Shown here one piece after another: positions 1 through 5,471 of a stretch of 8,007 nucleotides of DNA; within the stretch, counting starts at the first letter, position 1; each line of letters opens with the position of its first letter. Source of the stretch: Candidatus Omnitrophota bacterium. Lineage in GTDB: Bacteria; Omnitrophota; Koll11; Gygaellales; JAHJCI01. The stretch covers positions 1 through 8,007 of the forward strand of contig JAUXFU010000029.1 in the NCBI GenBank assembly GCA_030622705.1, written 5' to 3'. Under the pieces are notes generated by a model that was given only the letters and a program-made list of their open reading frames with translations, ran no database searches and was not told the origin of the DNA. A program made the translations under genes and the position numbers.

Positions 1-1224
1 AATAAGGCAACTCTGCCCAAAGTAAAGGACCGGGTTATTGTTCTTAAGTCCGATGAGGTTAAGCGAATATTAGGCAGAGACTATAGCTTGGAGAAGATAA
101 GGAGGATATTTGTTTCTTTGTGCTTTTCAGTAACCAGACAGCGGGAGAGAAGTCTTAAGCTGAAAGTGCCCTCTTTTAGAATGGATATTAGTCAGTCTGT
201 TGATTTGATTGAAGAGGTAGCGCGGATTTCCGGTTATGAGAATATACCTGTGAAGTTGCCCAGAATCGTTCCTCAAGACGCGGGATTGCCGTTCGCATGG
301 AGAACAAAGAAGATAGTTAGAGATATTCTGGTTAGCCAGGGGATAAATGAAGCAGTTACCTATAGCCTGATAAGTAAAAATACTACAGCTCAATTTGGAT
401 ATCCCGATTCCCGGTTAGCTACCGTTGCTAATCCTTTAACCAGCCAGCAAGAGGTTCTTCGTCCAAGCCTGATCCCGGCATTAGTTTCCTGTATTGGTTA
501 TAATCTTAATCAAAAGCAAAAGGATATTCAAATATTTGAAATCGGCAATATCTTTCGGCTTAATCATGAACAGTTATCTCTTGGTTTGGCTTATTCGGGC
601 AAAGGGTTTAACTTATTGCATATCAAAGGGGCACTAGAAGTCCTTTTTGAGCGTCTAGGCATTACGGATTTTGAGTTCATTAAAACAAAGCTGCAGCATT
701 CCTGTTTTCAAGAAGAGCTCTTCTTGTCCGTAATAGTCAACCCTGCTGTCTCTTACTCTAACCCTGACTCATTATGCAAAAGAGACGGGGGAAATAAAAA
801 AATCTTTGCAGCCCTGGGTATGATAAAGCCGGATATATTAGTAAAACTGGATATTAAAGAGTGTATTTTTGCCGCCGAGTTAGATTTAGAAACACTTTTT
901 ACTGAGGCTCAAAAGGCGCACAAGAGGTATATCCCTATTCCTTTATATCCTGAGATTACGCGCGACATAAGCATTATACTGAAACAAAACATACCCGTTG
1001 GTGATGTACTTAAGAGGATTAAGGCAGATAAGATTCCCTATCTTGTTGAGCTGAATTTAAAAGACTGCTATTCAGGCAGGCAAATTCCCGCGGGTTATAA
1101 GGGTTTAACTCTTTCCTGCGTTTATCGCGCAAGTGACCATACCTTAACTGCTCAGGAGATAGATACGGTACATCAAAGGGTATTGGATGTTTTAAAAACC
1201 GGATTTTCTGCCCGGCAGCGATAA
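1..1224 (+). CDS. pheT: Phenylalanine--tRNA ligase beta subunit, C-terminal half (5' truncated by window edge)
   Basis: The reading frame is open from base 1, so the gene starts upstream of the window; the TTG at 88 is internal. The beta subunit pairs with PheS in a cytoplasmic (alpha-beta)2 enzyme that charges tRNA-Phe. About 407 residues are visible, roughly the last half of a protein usually near 800. Seen in order: a B5 domain (window residues about 10-80) ending in VPSFRMDI and DLIEEVARISGYENIP, with the acidic residues typical of that domain; the core region with LRPSLIPAL and FEIGNIF (B6-B7); and a C-terminal FDX-ACB anticodon-binding domain (about the last 95 residues) with RDISIIL, DCYSG, IPAGYKGLTLS and the TL-T-EI helix start. 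The middle (bases about 690-830) is divergent: the usual HPG segment before the LG..KP motif is not recognisable. It ends with TAA. A pheS gene would be expected upstream. The domain match is strong. Confidence 0.96.
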   Translation, partial: NKATLPKVKDRVIVLKSDEVKRILGRDYSLEKIRRIFVSLCFSVTRQRERSLKLKVPSFRMDISQSVDLIEEVARISGYENIPVKLPRIVPQDAGLPFAWRTKKIVRDILVSQGINEAVTYSLISKNTTAQFGYPDSRLATVANPLTSQQEVLRPSLIPALVSCIGYNLNQKQKDIQIFEIGNIFRLNHEQLSLGLAYSGKGFNLLHIKGALEVLFERLGITDFEFIKTKLQHSCFQEELFLSVIVNPAVSYSNPDSLCKRDGGNKKIFAALGMIKPDILVKLDIKECIFAAELDLETLFTEAQKAHKRYIPIPLYPEITRDISIILKQNIPVGDVLKRIKADKIPYLVELNLKDCYSGRQIPAGYKGLTLSCVYRASDHTLTAQEIDTVHQRVLDVLKTGFSARQR

Positions 1225-1265
1225 AGAAATTTTCAAAAAACCTTTAACAATAGAACAAATTTCTT

Positions 1266-1359
1266 GATTACACAGATTATTTTCTCGCCACGGCGGGATC
1301 GCGTCATAGGCGGGAAAGATTACACAGATTTTTTCATTGGAATTTAATCTGTGTAATCT
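1266..1359. repeat. Three-copy GATTACACAGATT repeat cluster with an internal hairpin
   Basis: GATTACACAGATT occurs at 1266-1278 and 1318-1330 in direct orientation and at 1346-1358 inverted. Between the two direct copies lies a hairpin, TTTCTCGCC (1281-1289) with GGCGGGAAA (1309-1317), 9 bp including one G-T pair. Copies 2 and 3 form a perfect 14-bp inverted repeat (1317-1330 with 1346-1359). The regular spacing and the compact hairpin look like an intergenic repetitive element rather than random sequence. Similar ACACAGATT-type motifs are, from memory, frequent between genes of environmental bacteria; copy number in this genome cannot be judged from one window. Confidence 0.7.
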
Positions 1360-1367
1360 GCTTTTTT
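1317..1367 (+). terminator. Possible Rho-independent terminator after pheT
   Basis: A perfect 14-bp stem (1317-1330 with 1346-1359) and a 15-nt loop are followed by GC and then six T (1362-1367). It lies about 95 nt past the pheT stop and could end that transcript. The stem is AT-rich and made of a repeat motif, so it may instead be a by-product of the repeat cluster that has taken on terminator function. Confidence 0.4.
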
Positions 1368-1387
1368 AATCTTTTAATCCTAAAGGA

Positions 1388-1461
1388 TAGGCCTTATCTA
1401 TTCCTGTTAAGGGAAGGGCCTAATCAGAGATTGCCTGTTCTTTGATTTATCAGCAATCTCT
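1388..1461. other. Two adjacent stem-loops upstream of the speD-like gene
   Basis: The first hairpin pairs TAGGCC (1388-1393) with GGCCTA (1417-1422) and continues as TTCCT (1401-1405) with GGGAA (1411-1415, one G-T pair). The second is a perfect 9-bp stem, AGAGATTGC (1426-1434) with GCAATCTCT (1453-1461), followed by six A. Both lie upstream of the best promoter for the next gene, so they are more likely terminators, binding sites or repeat remnants than part of its leader. They do not match any riboswitch that I recognise. Confidence 0.45.
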
Positions 1462-1470
1462 AAAAAATAC

Positions 1471-1498
1471 TTGCATTTCAAAAAATAACTATCATAAT
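1471..1498 (+). promoter_or_regulatory. Probable sigma70-type promoter of the speD-like gene
   Basis: TTGCAT (1471-1476) and CATAAT (1493-1498) are separated by 16 nt. The -10 box matches 5 of 6 consensus positions and the -35 box only half. Transcription would start near 1505, just ahead of the AAGGGGG ribosome site at 1511-1517. This supports a start codon at 1523 or 1526 rather than any upstream in-frame codon. Confidence 0.45.
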
Positions 1499-1522
1499 AT
1501 CCCTAGAATGAAGGGGGATGTG

Positions 1523-1954
1523 ATGATGCTCAAAACAATTACCCGTCAGGATAAGATAGATAAGAAGCTAAGCGCAAAGCATACTGCTTTTGGATTTCAA
1601 TTACTTCTGGATTTATACGATTGTCGGCAGGGTGTTTGTGACGATTTGAATTTATGCTACCGGTTTTTAGATGAGATTGTTGGGTACTTAGGCATGGAGA
1701 AGCAGGCCCCGCCGAATATTTTTCGCACACCGGATTTACGATTTCCTGATAAAGCCGGCCTTTCTGGCTGGGCACCATTAGTGGAAAGTTCGATTGTTAT
1801 CCATACGTTAACACCTAAGAATTTCATCTCTGTCGATATTTATTGTTGTAAGGAATTTGTTGTTGCTAAGGCCAAGGAATTTGTCTGCAGTTTCTTCTCT
1901 CCCCGGAATATGGATGCGCAGTTTATCCTGCGCGGCATCGATTACTACAAATAA
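1523..1954 (+). CDS. SpeD-like pyruvoyl-dependent decarboxylase (AdoMet decarboxylase family, divergent)
   Basis: This is a small protein of 143 residues, near the roughly 130 of short bacterial AdoMet decarboxylases. The family self-cleaves before a serine to create a pyruvoyl cofactor; classic members make decarboxylated AdoMet for spermidine. Numbered from 1523, GLSG (79-82) leads into VESS with E88-S89, then IHT with H94, then VDIYCC with C109. The spacing S-5-H-15-C equals that of Thermotoga SpeD (Ser63, His68, Cys83), so the processing and proton-donor residues are all in place. Two features are odd: the usual SH after the Glu is SS, and the WPE after IHT is LTP; these latter residues contact AdoMet in the family. 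The substrate may therefore differ (arginine or ornithine decarboxylases have evolved from SpeD), and I give no gene symbol. Start choice: AAGGGGG at 1511-1517 lies 5 nt before ATG 1523 and 8 nt before ATG 1526. ATG 1508 and TTG 1442 are in frame but lie at or before the predicted transcription start. The gene stands alone, with no speE beside it. Confidence 0.82.
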   Translation: MMLKTITRQDKIDKKLSAKHTAFGFQLLLDLYDCRQGVCDDLNLCYRFLDEIVGYLGMEKQAPPNIFRTPDLRFPDKAGLSGWAPLVESSIVIHTLTPKNFISVDIYCCKEFVVAKAKEFVCSFFSPRNMDAQFILRGIDYYK

Positions 1955-2006
1955 TTTTTCTTTAAGAACTCTCTACCTTTTTACCCGGAAGCCTCTTTAA
2001 ATCTCA

Positions 2007-2035
2007 TTGACTAATCTGCGTTTCTATTTTATAAT
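2007..2035 (+). promoter_or_regulatory. Strong sigma70-type promoter of the tRNA genes
   Basis: TTGACT (2007-2012) and a perfect TATAAT (2030-2035) are separated by the optimal 17 nt. Predicted initiation near 2042 is about 7 nt before the tRNA-Val 5' end, typical for a stable-RNA promoter with a very short leader. No comparable promoter is visible directly ahead of tRNA-Asp, so both tRNAs probably depend on this one. Confidence 0.8.
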
Positions 2036-2048
2036 ACAACTTACCCCG

Positions 2049-2122
2049 GGGCGGTTAGTTCAGCCGGTTAGAACGCTTGTTTTACACACAAGAGGTCAGG
2101 GGTTCGAGTCCTCTACCGCCCA
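2049..2122 (+). tRNA. tRNA-Val (anticodon UAC)
   Basis: A full cloverleaf can be drawn. The acceptor GGGCGGT (2049-2055) pairs with ACCGCCC (2115-2121). The D stem is GTTC/GAAC, with GG in the loop. The anticodon stem CTTGT/ACAAG encloses TTTACAC, with anticodon TAC at 2083-2085. The T arm is AGGGG-TTCGAGT-CCTCT. The discriminator is A2122. CCA is not encoded and must be added after transcription. The inverted-repeat element begins 2 nt after the discriminator base. Confidence 0.97.
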
Positions 2123-2124
2123 TT

Positions 2125-2159
2125 AAAGCAGAGTTAAGAATTAAGATTGAAGAATTAAG
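2125..2159. repeat. Left inverted-repeat arm of the IVS-like element
   Basis: Leaving out one tandem 7-nt unit (AATTAAG, 2139-2145, which repeats the neighbouring TTAAG pattern), this arm matches the reverse complement of 2529-2556 at 25 of 28 positions. Two of the three differences become G-U pairs in RNA, so 27 of 28 positions could pair. The extra 7 nt look like a replication-slippage duplication in this arm only. Confidence 0.75.
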
Positions 2160-2170
2160 AAAAAAATAAA

Positions 2171-2533
2171 ATGGAGGAGCCAAATTATAGAAAACTTGTT
2201 GTGTGGTAGAAGGCACATAGAAACGCACTGCAGGCTATCGGTTTATTAGATAAATGTAATTCGCAATATGCTCGGATTCTCAGCCAATGTCTTAGTGCAG
2301 CCAGTTCTATCGGAGCCAAAATAGCTGAAGGTAATTCTTCGAGGTCTAGCAAGCAGAAGGAAAGTTATTTTGGAATAGCCTTGAATTCTTCTTACGAGTT
2401 TGATAATTGGATGCAGATATTGAAAGATTCAAAACTGATTTGTGGGGATAAGAAGATTTTGCCGGAGATTGAAAAAGAGAATATCGAAGTTATAAAAATA
2501 TTGAGTACAATACTAGCTAATCTTAAATCTTAG
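2171..2533 (+). pseudogene. Four-helix-bundle protein (S23 / 23S rRNA intervening-sequence protein), interrupted by an amber codon
   Basis: The frame from ATG 2171 to TAG 2533 encodes 120 codons, the usual size of this family. Codon 13 is TAG (2207-2209): the protein would begin MEEPNYRKLVVW, stop, then continue KAHRNALQ. In relatives this position is commonly glutamine (VWQKAH), so a single C-to-T change from CAG explains the break. The remainder is intact: SAASSIGAKIAEGNSSR (about residues 42-58) is the family's central helix signature (usually ANIAEG, here AKIAEG), followed by an SYFGIALNSSYEF helix and a terminal helix ending LANLKS. The role of the family is unclear; members occur in rRNA intervening sequences, and Avd of diversity-generating retroelements has a related fold. 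No good Shine-Dalgarno precedes the ATG, and no in-frame restart lies soon after the TAG. The stop codon lies inside the right inverted-repeat arm. Confidence 0.85.
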
Positions 2534-2556
2534 TTCTGCAATCTTAACTCTGTTTT
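2529..2556. repeat. Right inverted-repeat arm of the IVS-like element
   Basis: This arm is complementary to 2125-2159 apart from the 7-nt extra unit there. It overlaps the last codons and stop of the broken four-helix-bundle gene, so gene and element ends have a shared boundary. A run of seven T (2553-2559) follows directly, up to the first base of tRNA-Asp. Confidence 0.75.
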
Positions 2557-2559
2557 TTT

Positions 2560-2638
2560 GGGGCCGTAGTGTAGCCTGGTTTATCACGTCGCCCTGTCAC
2601 GGCGAAGATCGCGAGTTCAAATCTCGTCGGCCCCGCCA
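2560..2638 (+). tRNA. tRNA-Asp (anticodon GUC), CCA encoded
   Basis: The acceptor GGGGCCG (2560-2566) pairs with CGGCCCC (2628-2634), with discriminator G2635 and an encoded CCA (2636-2638). The D arm has a 3-bp GTG/CAC stem and a GG-containing loop. The anticodon stem TCGCC/GGCGA encloses CTGTCAC, with anticodon GTC at 2596-2598. The T arm is GCGAG-TTCAAAT-CTCGT. G34 is the base that becomes queuosine, the pathway served by queA downstream. Unlike the neighbouring tRNA-Val, CCA is present in the DNA. The CCA ends only 9 nt before the pckG start codon. Confidence 0.97.
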
Positions 2639-2647
2639 GATAAAACA

Positions 2648-4555
2648 ATGGAAAGACATACGGAATTAGTCAAAATCAAATGCGGCCAGGAGAATTATGA
2701 GAAGCTTGTTTCTTTGAATAATTCCCAATTGCTTGATTTTGTTGCCAGGTACGTAGAACTTTGTAATCCTGCTTCGGTTTTTGTGCGCACCGATTCTATT
2801 CAGGATATTCAGTATAAAAGACACAGGGCAATCTCTCAGGACGAAGAGACGCCGCTTAAAATTAACGGCCATACAGTTCATTTTGATGGATATTATGACC
2901 AGGCCAGGGATAAGGCAAATACCAAATTTTTACGTACTAAGGATTTGGATTTGGATTCAGGTCTTAATTCTGTTGATCAAGAGGCAGGATTAGAGGAGAT
3001 TCATAGGCTATTAAGAAATAGTATGCAGCAGAAGGAGATGTACGTCGCATTTTTCTGCTTAGGGCCTCTTGATTCGGTTTTTTCTATATATGCTGTGCAA
3101 ATTACGGATTCCGCCTATGTTGCTCACTCCGTAGATATTCTTTATCGGCCGGCCTACGAGATATTTAAGAAAAAGGGATCCGGCATAGAATTCTTGAAAT
3201 ATGTACATTCAGCCGGCGAATTGGAGAATAATGTAAGCAAGAATGTTGACAAAAGAAGAATTTATATTGATTGCTCCGATAATATTGTTTATAGCGTTAA
3301 TACTCAATATGCAGGAAATACAATAGGTTTGAAGAAATTGGCTTTAAGACTGGCAATAAGGCGCTCAGACAAAGAGGGTTGGCTGTCCGAGCATATGTTT
3401 GTTATGGGGGTTTACGGGTCAAATAGCCGAAAAACCTATTTTAGCGGTGCGTTTCCCAGTCTCTGCGGCAAGACCTCAACCTGTATGGTAGAGGGGGAGT
3501 CTATTGTGGGAGACGATGTTGCTTATTTAAGAAAAATAGGAAAAGATGTATTTGCCGTTAATGTGGAAAGAGGGATATTCGGTATAGTTAAAGATGTGAA
3601 TGCTCAGGATGATCCCCTGATCTGGGAGGTGTTAAATAGGCCCGGTGAGGTTATAATTTCCAATGTTTTGATTAAAGACGGGACTCCTTATTGGCAGGGT
3701 GATGGCAGGGGGGTTGTTTCAGAAGGGACAAATTTCTCAGGGATTTGGTTTAAGGGTAAAATGGATGATAAGGGAAATTTAATCCCTTATGCTCATCCCA
3801 ATGCCCGATACACCGTTAAATTAAAAACATTAAAGAATTGCGATTCGGAATTAGAGAATCCCAAGGGCGTGAGAATTGAAGGAATAGTCTATGGGGGTAG
3901 GGATTCAGACACCTGGCCGCCTGTGTTTGAAAGTTTTAATTGGGAGCATGGAGTAATAACCATTGCTGCTTCTTTAGAGTCAGAAACTACGGCCGCTACT
4001 TTAGGAAAAGAAGGGGTAAGGAAATTTAACCCTATGGCAAATTTAGATTTCGTGTCTATACCTATTGGCCGGTACATTAGGAATCATTTGGATTTTGTCA
4101 GGGGTATAGAGAATCCTCCCGCAATATTCGGGGTTAATTATTTCTTAAAAGATGAAGCAGCTTACTTAACCGAGAAACAGGATAAGCGTGTTTGGCTTAA
4201 ATGGATGGAATTAAGAGTTCATCAGGAGGCAGAAGCCATAAGAACTCCCATTGGGTTCCTTCCGCAATATGAAGATCTCAAAAAACTGTTTTTAAAGCTT
4301 CTTAATAAGGATTATTCCAAGGCAGATTATATAAAGCAGTTTAGTTTAAGGGTTGCTCATAATCTAGAGAAGATTAAGCGAATAACTCAAATCTACCGGG
4401 AGACGGTTTCAGCTACCCCCAGCAGTTTATTTGAGATTCTTGAAGAACAAAGACAGAGGCTGCAAAAGGCAAGGGAAACATTCTCGGACCATATAGCACC
4501 AAGCGAATTTAAGAAAGTGTCGGGAGAGTCTGACAACGTAGCAATCTCTGATTAA
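2648..4555 (+). CDS. pckG: Phosphoenolpyruvate carboxykinase, GTP-dependent type
   Basis: This cytoplasmic enzyme interconverts oxaloacetate + GTP and PEP + CO2 + GDP, for gluconeogenesis or anaplerosis. At 635 residues it matches the GTP-type family (about 600-625). Compared from memory with rat PEPCK, it has R87 in the ARDKANTKF segment; Y221 before AGN; K229-K230 in LKKLALR and H249 in LSEHM (metal ligands); the P-loop FPSLCGKT at 269-276 with the active-site Cys273; GDD at 288-290; N305/E307/G309 in the NVERGIFG motif; HPNAR at 383-387; EGIVYGGR at 411-418; and HGV with a SETTAA lid loop at 434-450. One divergence is VKD where APG usually follows the FFGV motif. ATG 2648 gives a normal N-terminus, but it lies only 9 nt after tRNA-Asp and no Shine-Dalgarno can fit between them. 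The stop overlaps the purC start by 1 nt. The last 60 residues are charged and helical-looking. Confidence 0.93.
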   Translation: MERHTELVKIKCGQENYEKLVSLNNSQLLDFVARYVELCNPASVFVRTDSIQDIQYKRHRAISQDEETPLKINGHTVHFDGYYDQARDKANTKFLRTKDLDLDSGLNSVDQEAGLEEIHRLLRNSMQQKEMYVAFFCLGPLDSVFSIYAVQITDSAYVAHSVDILYRPAYEIFKKKGSGIEFLKYVHSAGELENNVSKNVDKRRIYIDCSDNIVYSVNTQYAGNTIGLKKLALRLAIRRSDKEGWLSEHMFVMGVYGSNSRKTYFSGAFPSLCGKTSTCMVEGESIVGDDVAYLRKIGKDVFAVNVERGIFGIVKDVNAQDDPLIWEVLNRPGEVIISNVLIKDGTPYWQGDGRGVVSEGTNFSGIWFKGKMDDKGNLIPYAHPNARYTVKLKTLKNCDSELENPKGVRIEGIVYGGRDSDTWPPVFESFNWEHGVITIAASLESETTAATLGKEGVRKFNPMANLDFVSIPIGRYIRNHLDFVRGIENPPAIFGVNYFLKDEAAYLTEKQDKRVWLKWMELRVHQEAEAIRTPIGFLPQYEDLKKLFLKLLNKDYSKADYIKQFSLRVAHNLEKIKRITQIYRETVSATPSSLFEILEEQRQRLQKARETFSDHIAPSEFKKVSGESDNVAISD

Positions 4556-5457
4556 TGGAAGAAATAATGAGAAATAAACCTTTGCGGGTAACTGAGTTTA
4601 CTAATATTGAGTTTTTTAAGAGAGGTAAGGTCAGGGATATTTATGATCTAGGCGATAAGCTGTTAATCGTTGCTACCGACAGGATATCCTGTTTTGATGT
4701 TATTTTGCCTACTGTTATCCCTGGGAAGGGAGAGGTTCTAACCGCGCTTTCTCTATTTTGGTTTGAGTTTAGCCGGGATATTATTCCTAACCATTTGATT
4801 ACTGCCGATGTAGATAATTTTCCGCCGGAGTTGTTAAGGTATAGGGAGTCTTTAGCCGGCCGTTCAATGTTAGTTAACAAGACAAGGCCTATAGCTGTTG
4901 AATGTGTAGTAAGGGGTTATTTGTCTGGTTCAGGGTGGAAGGAATACAGTCAGACACAATCTATCTGCGGGGTAGAACTGCCGGCAGGTTTGAAGGAGTC
5001 GGATAGTTTGTCCGAGCCAATCTTTACCCCCGCAACAAAACAAGACAAAGGGCATGATATAAATGTAACGCAGGCGTATATTGAGAAAGAGATTGGCAAG
5101 GATGTTACCGCAAGGTTAAAGAATGTCAGTGTTGCCCTGTATAAGAAAGCAAGCGAATACGCCAGGCAAAGAGGTATAATTATCGCGGATACAAAATTTG
5201 AATTCGGTATATGTAATGATGAGATTATTCTCATTGATGAAATATTAACTCCTGATTCCTCGCGCTTCTGGCCGGAAATTCAGTATCTGCCTGGTCAGGC
5301 TCAACCAAGTTTTGATAAGCAATTTGTGCGGGATTATCTTCAGACGTTAAATTGGGATAAAACCCCTCCTGCCCCTGAATTGCCGCAAGAGATAGTTTTA
5401 AAGACAAGTCAGAAGTATACTCAAGCCTTTAAGATGCTTACCGGCAGAGAGCTTTAA
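4555..5457 (+). CDS. purC: Phosphoribosylaminoimidazole-succinocarboxamide synthase (SAICAR synthetase)
   Basis: This enzyme catalyses the ATP-dependent joining of aspartate to CAIR in de novo purine synthesis, in the cytoplasm. At 300 residues it is of the longer, Ade1-like length rather than the roughly 240 of many bacterial forms. Visible motifs: RGKVRDIYD (23-31, nucleotide-binding strand), ATDRISCFDVILP (40-52), IPGKGEVLT (55-63), VECVVRGYLSGSGWKEY (about 115-131), FTPATKQDKGHD (about 157-168), DTKFEFG and the DEILTPDSSRFWP signature near residue 235. The first ATG overlaps the pckG stop as TAATG. A second in-frame ATG at 4567 has GGAAG 5 nt upstream and would give MRNKPLRVTEF, so the true start may be 12 nt later. 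Translational coupling with pckG is likely. The gene stands apart from other pur genes here. Confidence 0.97.
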   Translation: MEEIMRNKPLRVTEFTNIEFFKRGKVRDIYDLGDKLLIVATDRISCFDVILPTVIPGKGEVLTALSLFWFEFSRDIIPNHLITADVDNFPPELLRYRESLAGRSMLVNKTRPIAVECVVRGYLSGSGWKEYSQTQSICGVELPAGLKESDSLSEPIFTPATKQDKGHDINVTQAYIEKEIGKDVTARLKNVSVALYKKASEYARQRGIIIADTKFEFGICNDEIILIDEILTPDSSRFWPEIQYLPGQAQPSFDKQFVRDYLQTLNWDKTPPAPELPQEIVLKTSQKYTQAFKMLTGREL

Positions 5458-5471
5458 GAAGAGGGCTATAA

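Larger units (their letters stand above)
2125..2556 (+). mobile_element. IVS-like element with inverted-repeat ends inserted between two tRNA genes
   Basis: The segment is bounded by an imperfect inverted repeat (2125-2159 and 2529-2556) and carries a single four-helix-bundle (S23/IVP) gene. Genes of this family are known from intervening sequences inside 23S rRNA genes, where the inverted ends pair in the RNA and the insert is excised by RNase III. Here the same layout sits inside a tRNA-Val/tRNA-Asp pair, with only 2 nt and 3 nt left between the element and the two tRNAs. No transposase is present, so any movement would need a helper in trans. That it is an inserted element is inferred from the repeats, the cargo and the tight fit; no target-site duplication is obvious. 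Confidence 0.6.

Noticed and set aside
88..1224. Treating the TTG at 88 as the start of a short gene
   Set aside because: The frame is open to base 1 and the upstream residues (DRVIVLKSDEVKRILG) are the first part of the PheT B5 domain, so the gene enters from outside the window.
1442..1522. N-terminal extension of the SpeD-like protein from TTG 1442 or ATG 1508
   Set aside because: The extension overlaps the hairpin and promoter, has no family similarity, and a clear AAGGGGG site points to ATG 1523/1526.
1225..1522. SAM- or polyamine-type riboswitch ahead of the speD-like gene
   Set aside because: The hairpins lie upstream of the likely promoter and none of the conserved cores that I know (such as the SAM-I kink-turn or SAM-II pseudoknot) can be drawn.
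2171..2533. TAG recoded as glutamine throughout this genome
   Set aside because: TAG is used as the terminal stop of the aminotransferase gene at the expected length and as the stop of the S23 gene itself; no other gene in the window has an internal TAG.
2529..2559. Right repeat arm plus seven T as a terminator ahead of tRNA-Asp
   Set aside because: The pairing partner is about 400 nt upstream and the arm has no local stem, so it is unlikely to act as a normal intrinsic terminator; it would also cut off tRNA-Asp, which has no visible promoter.
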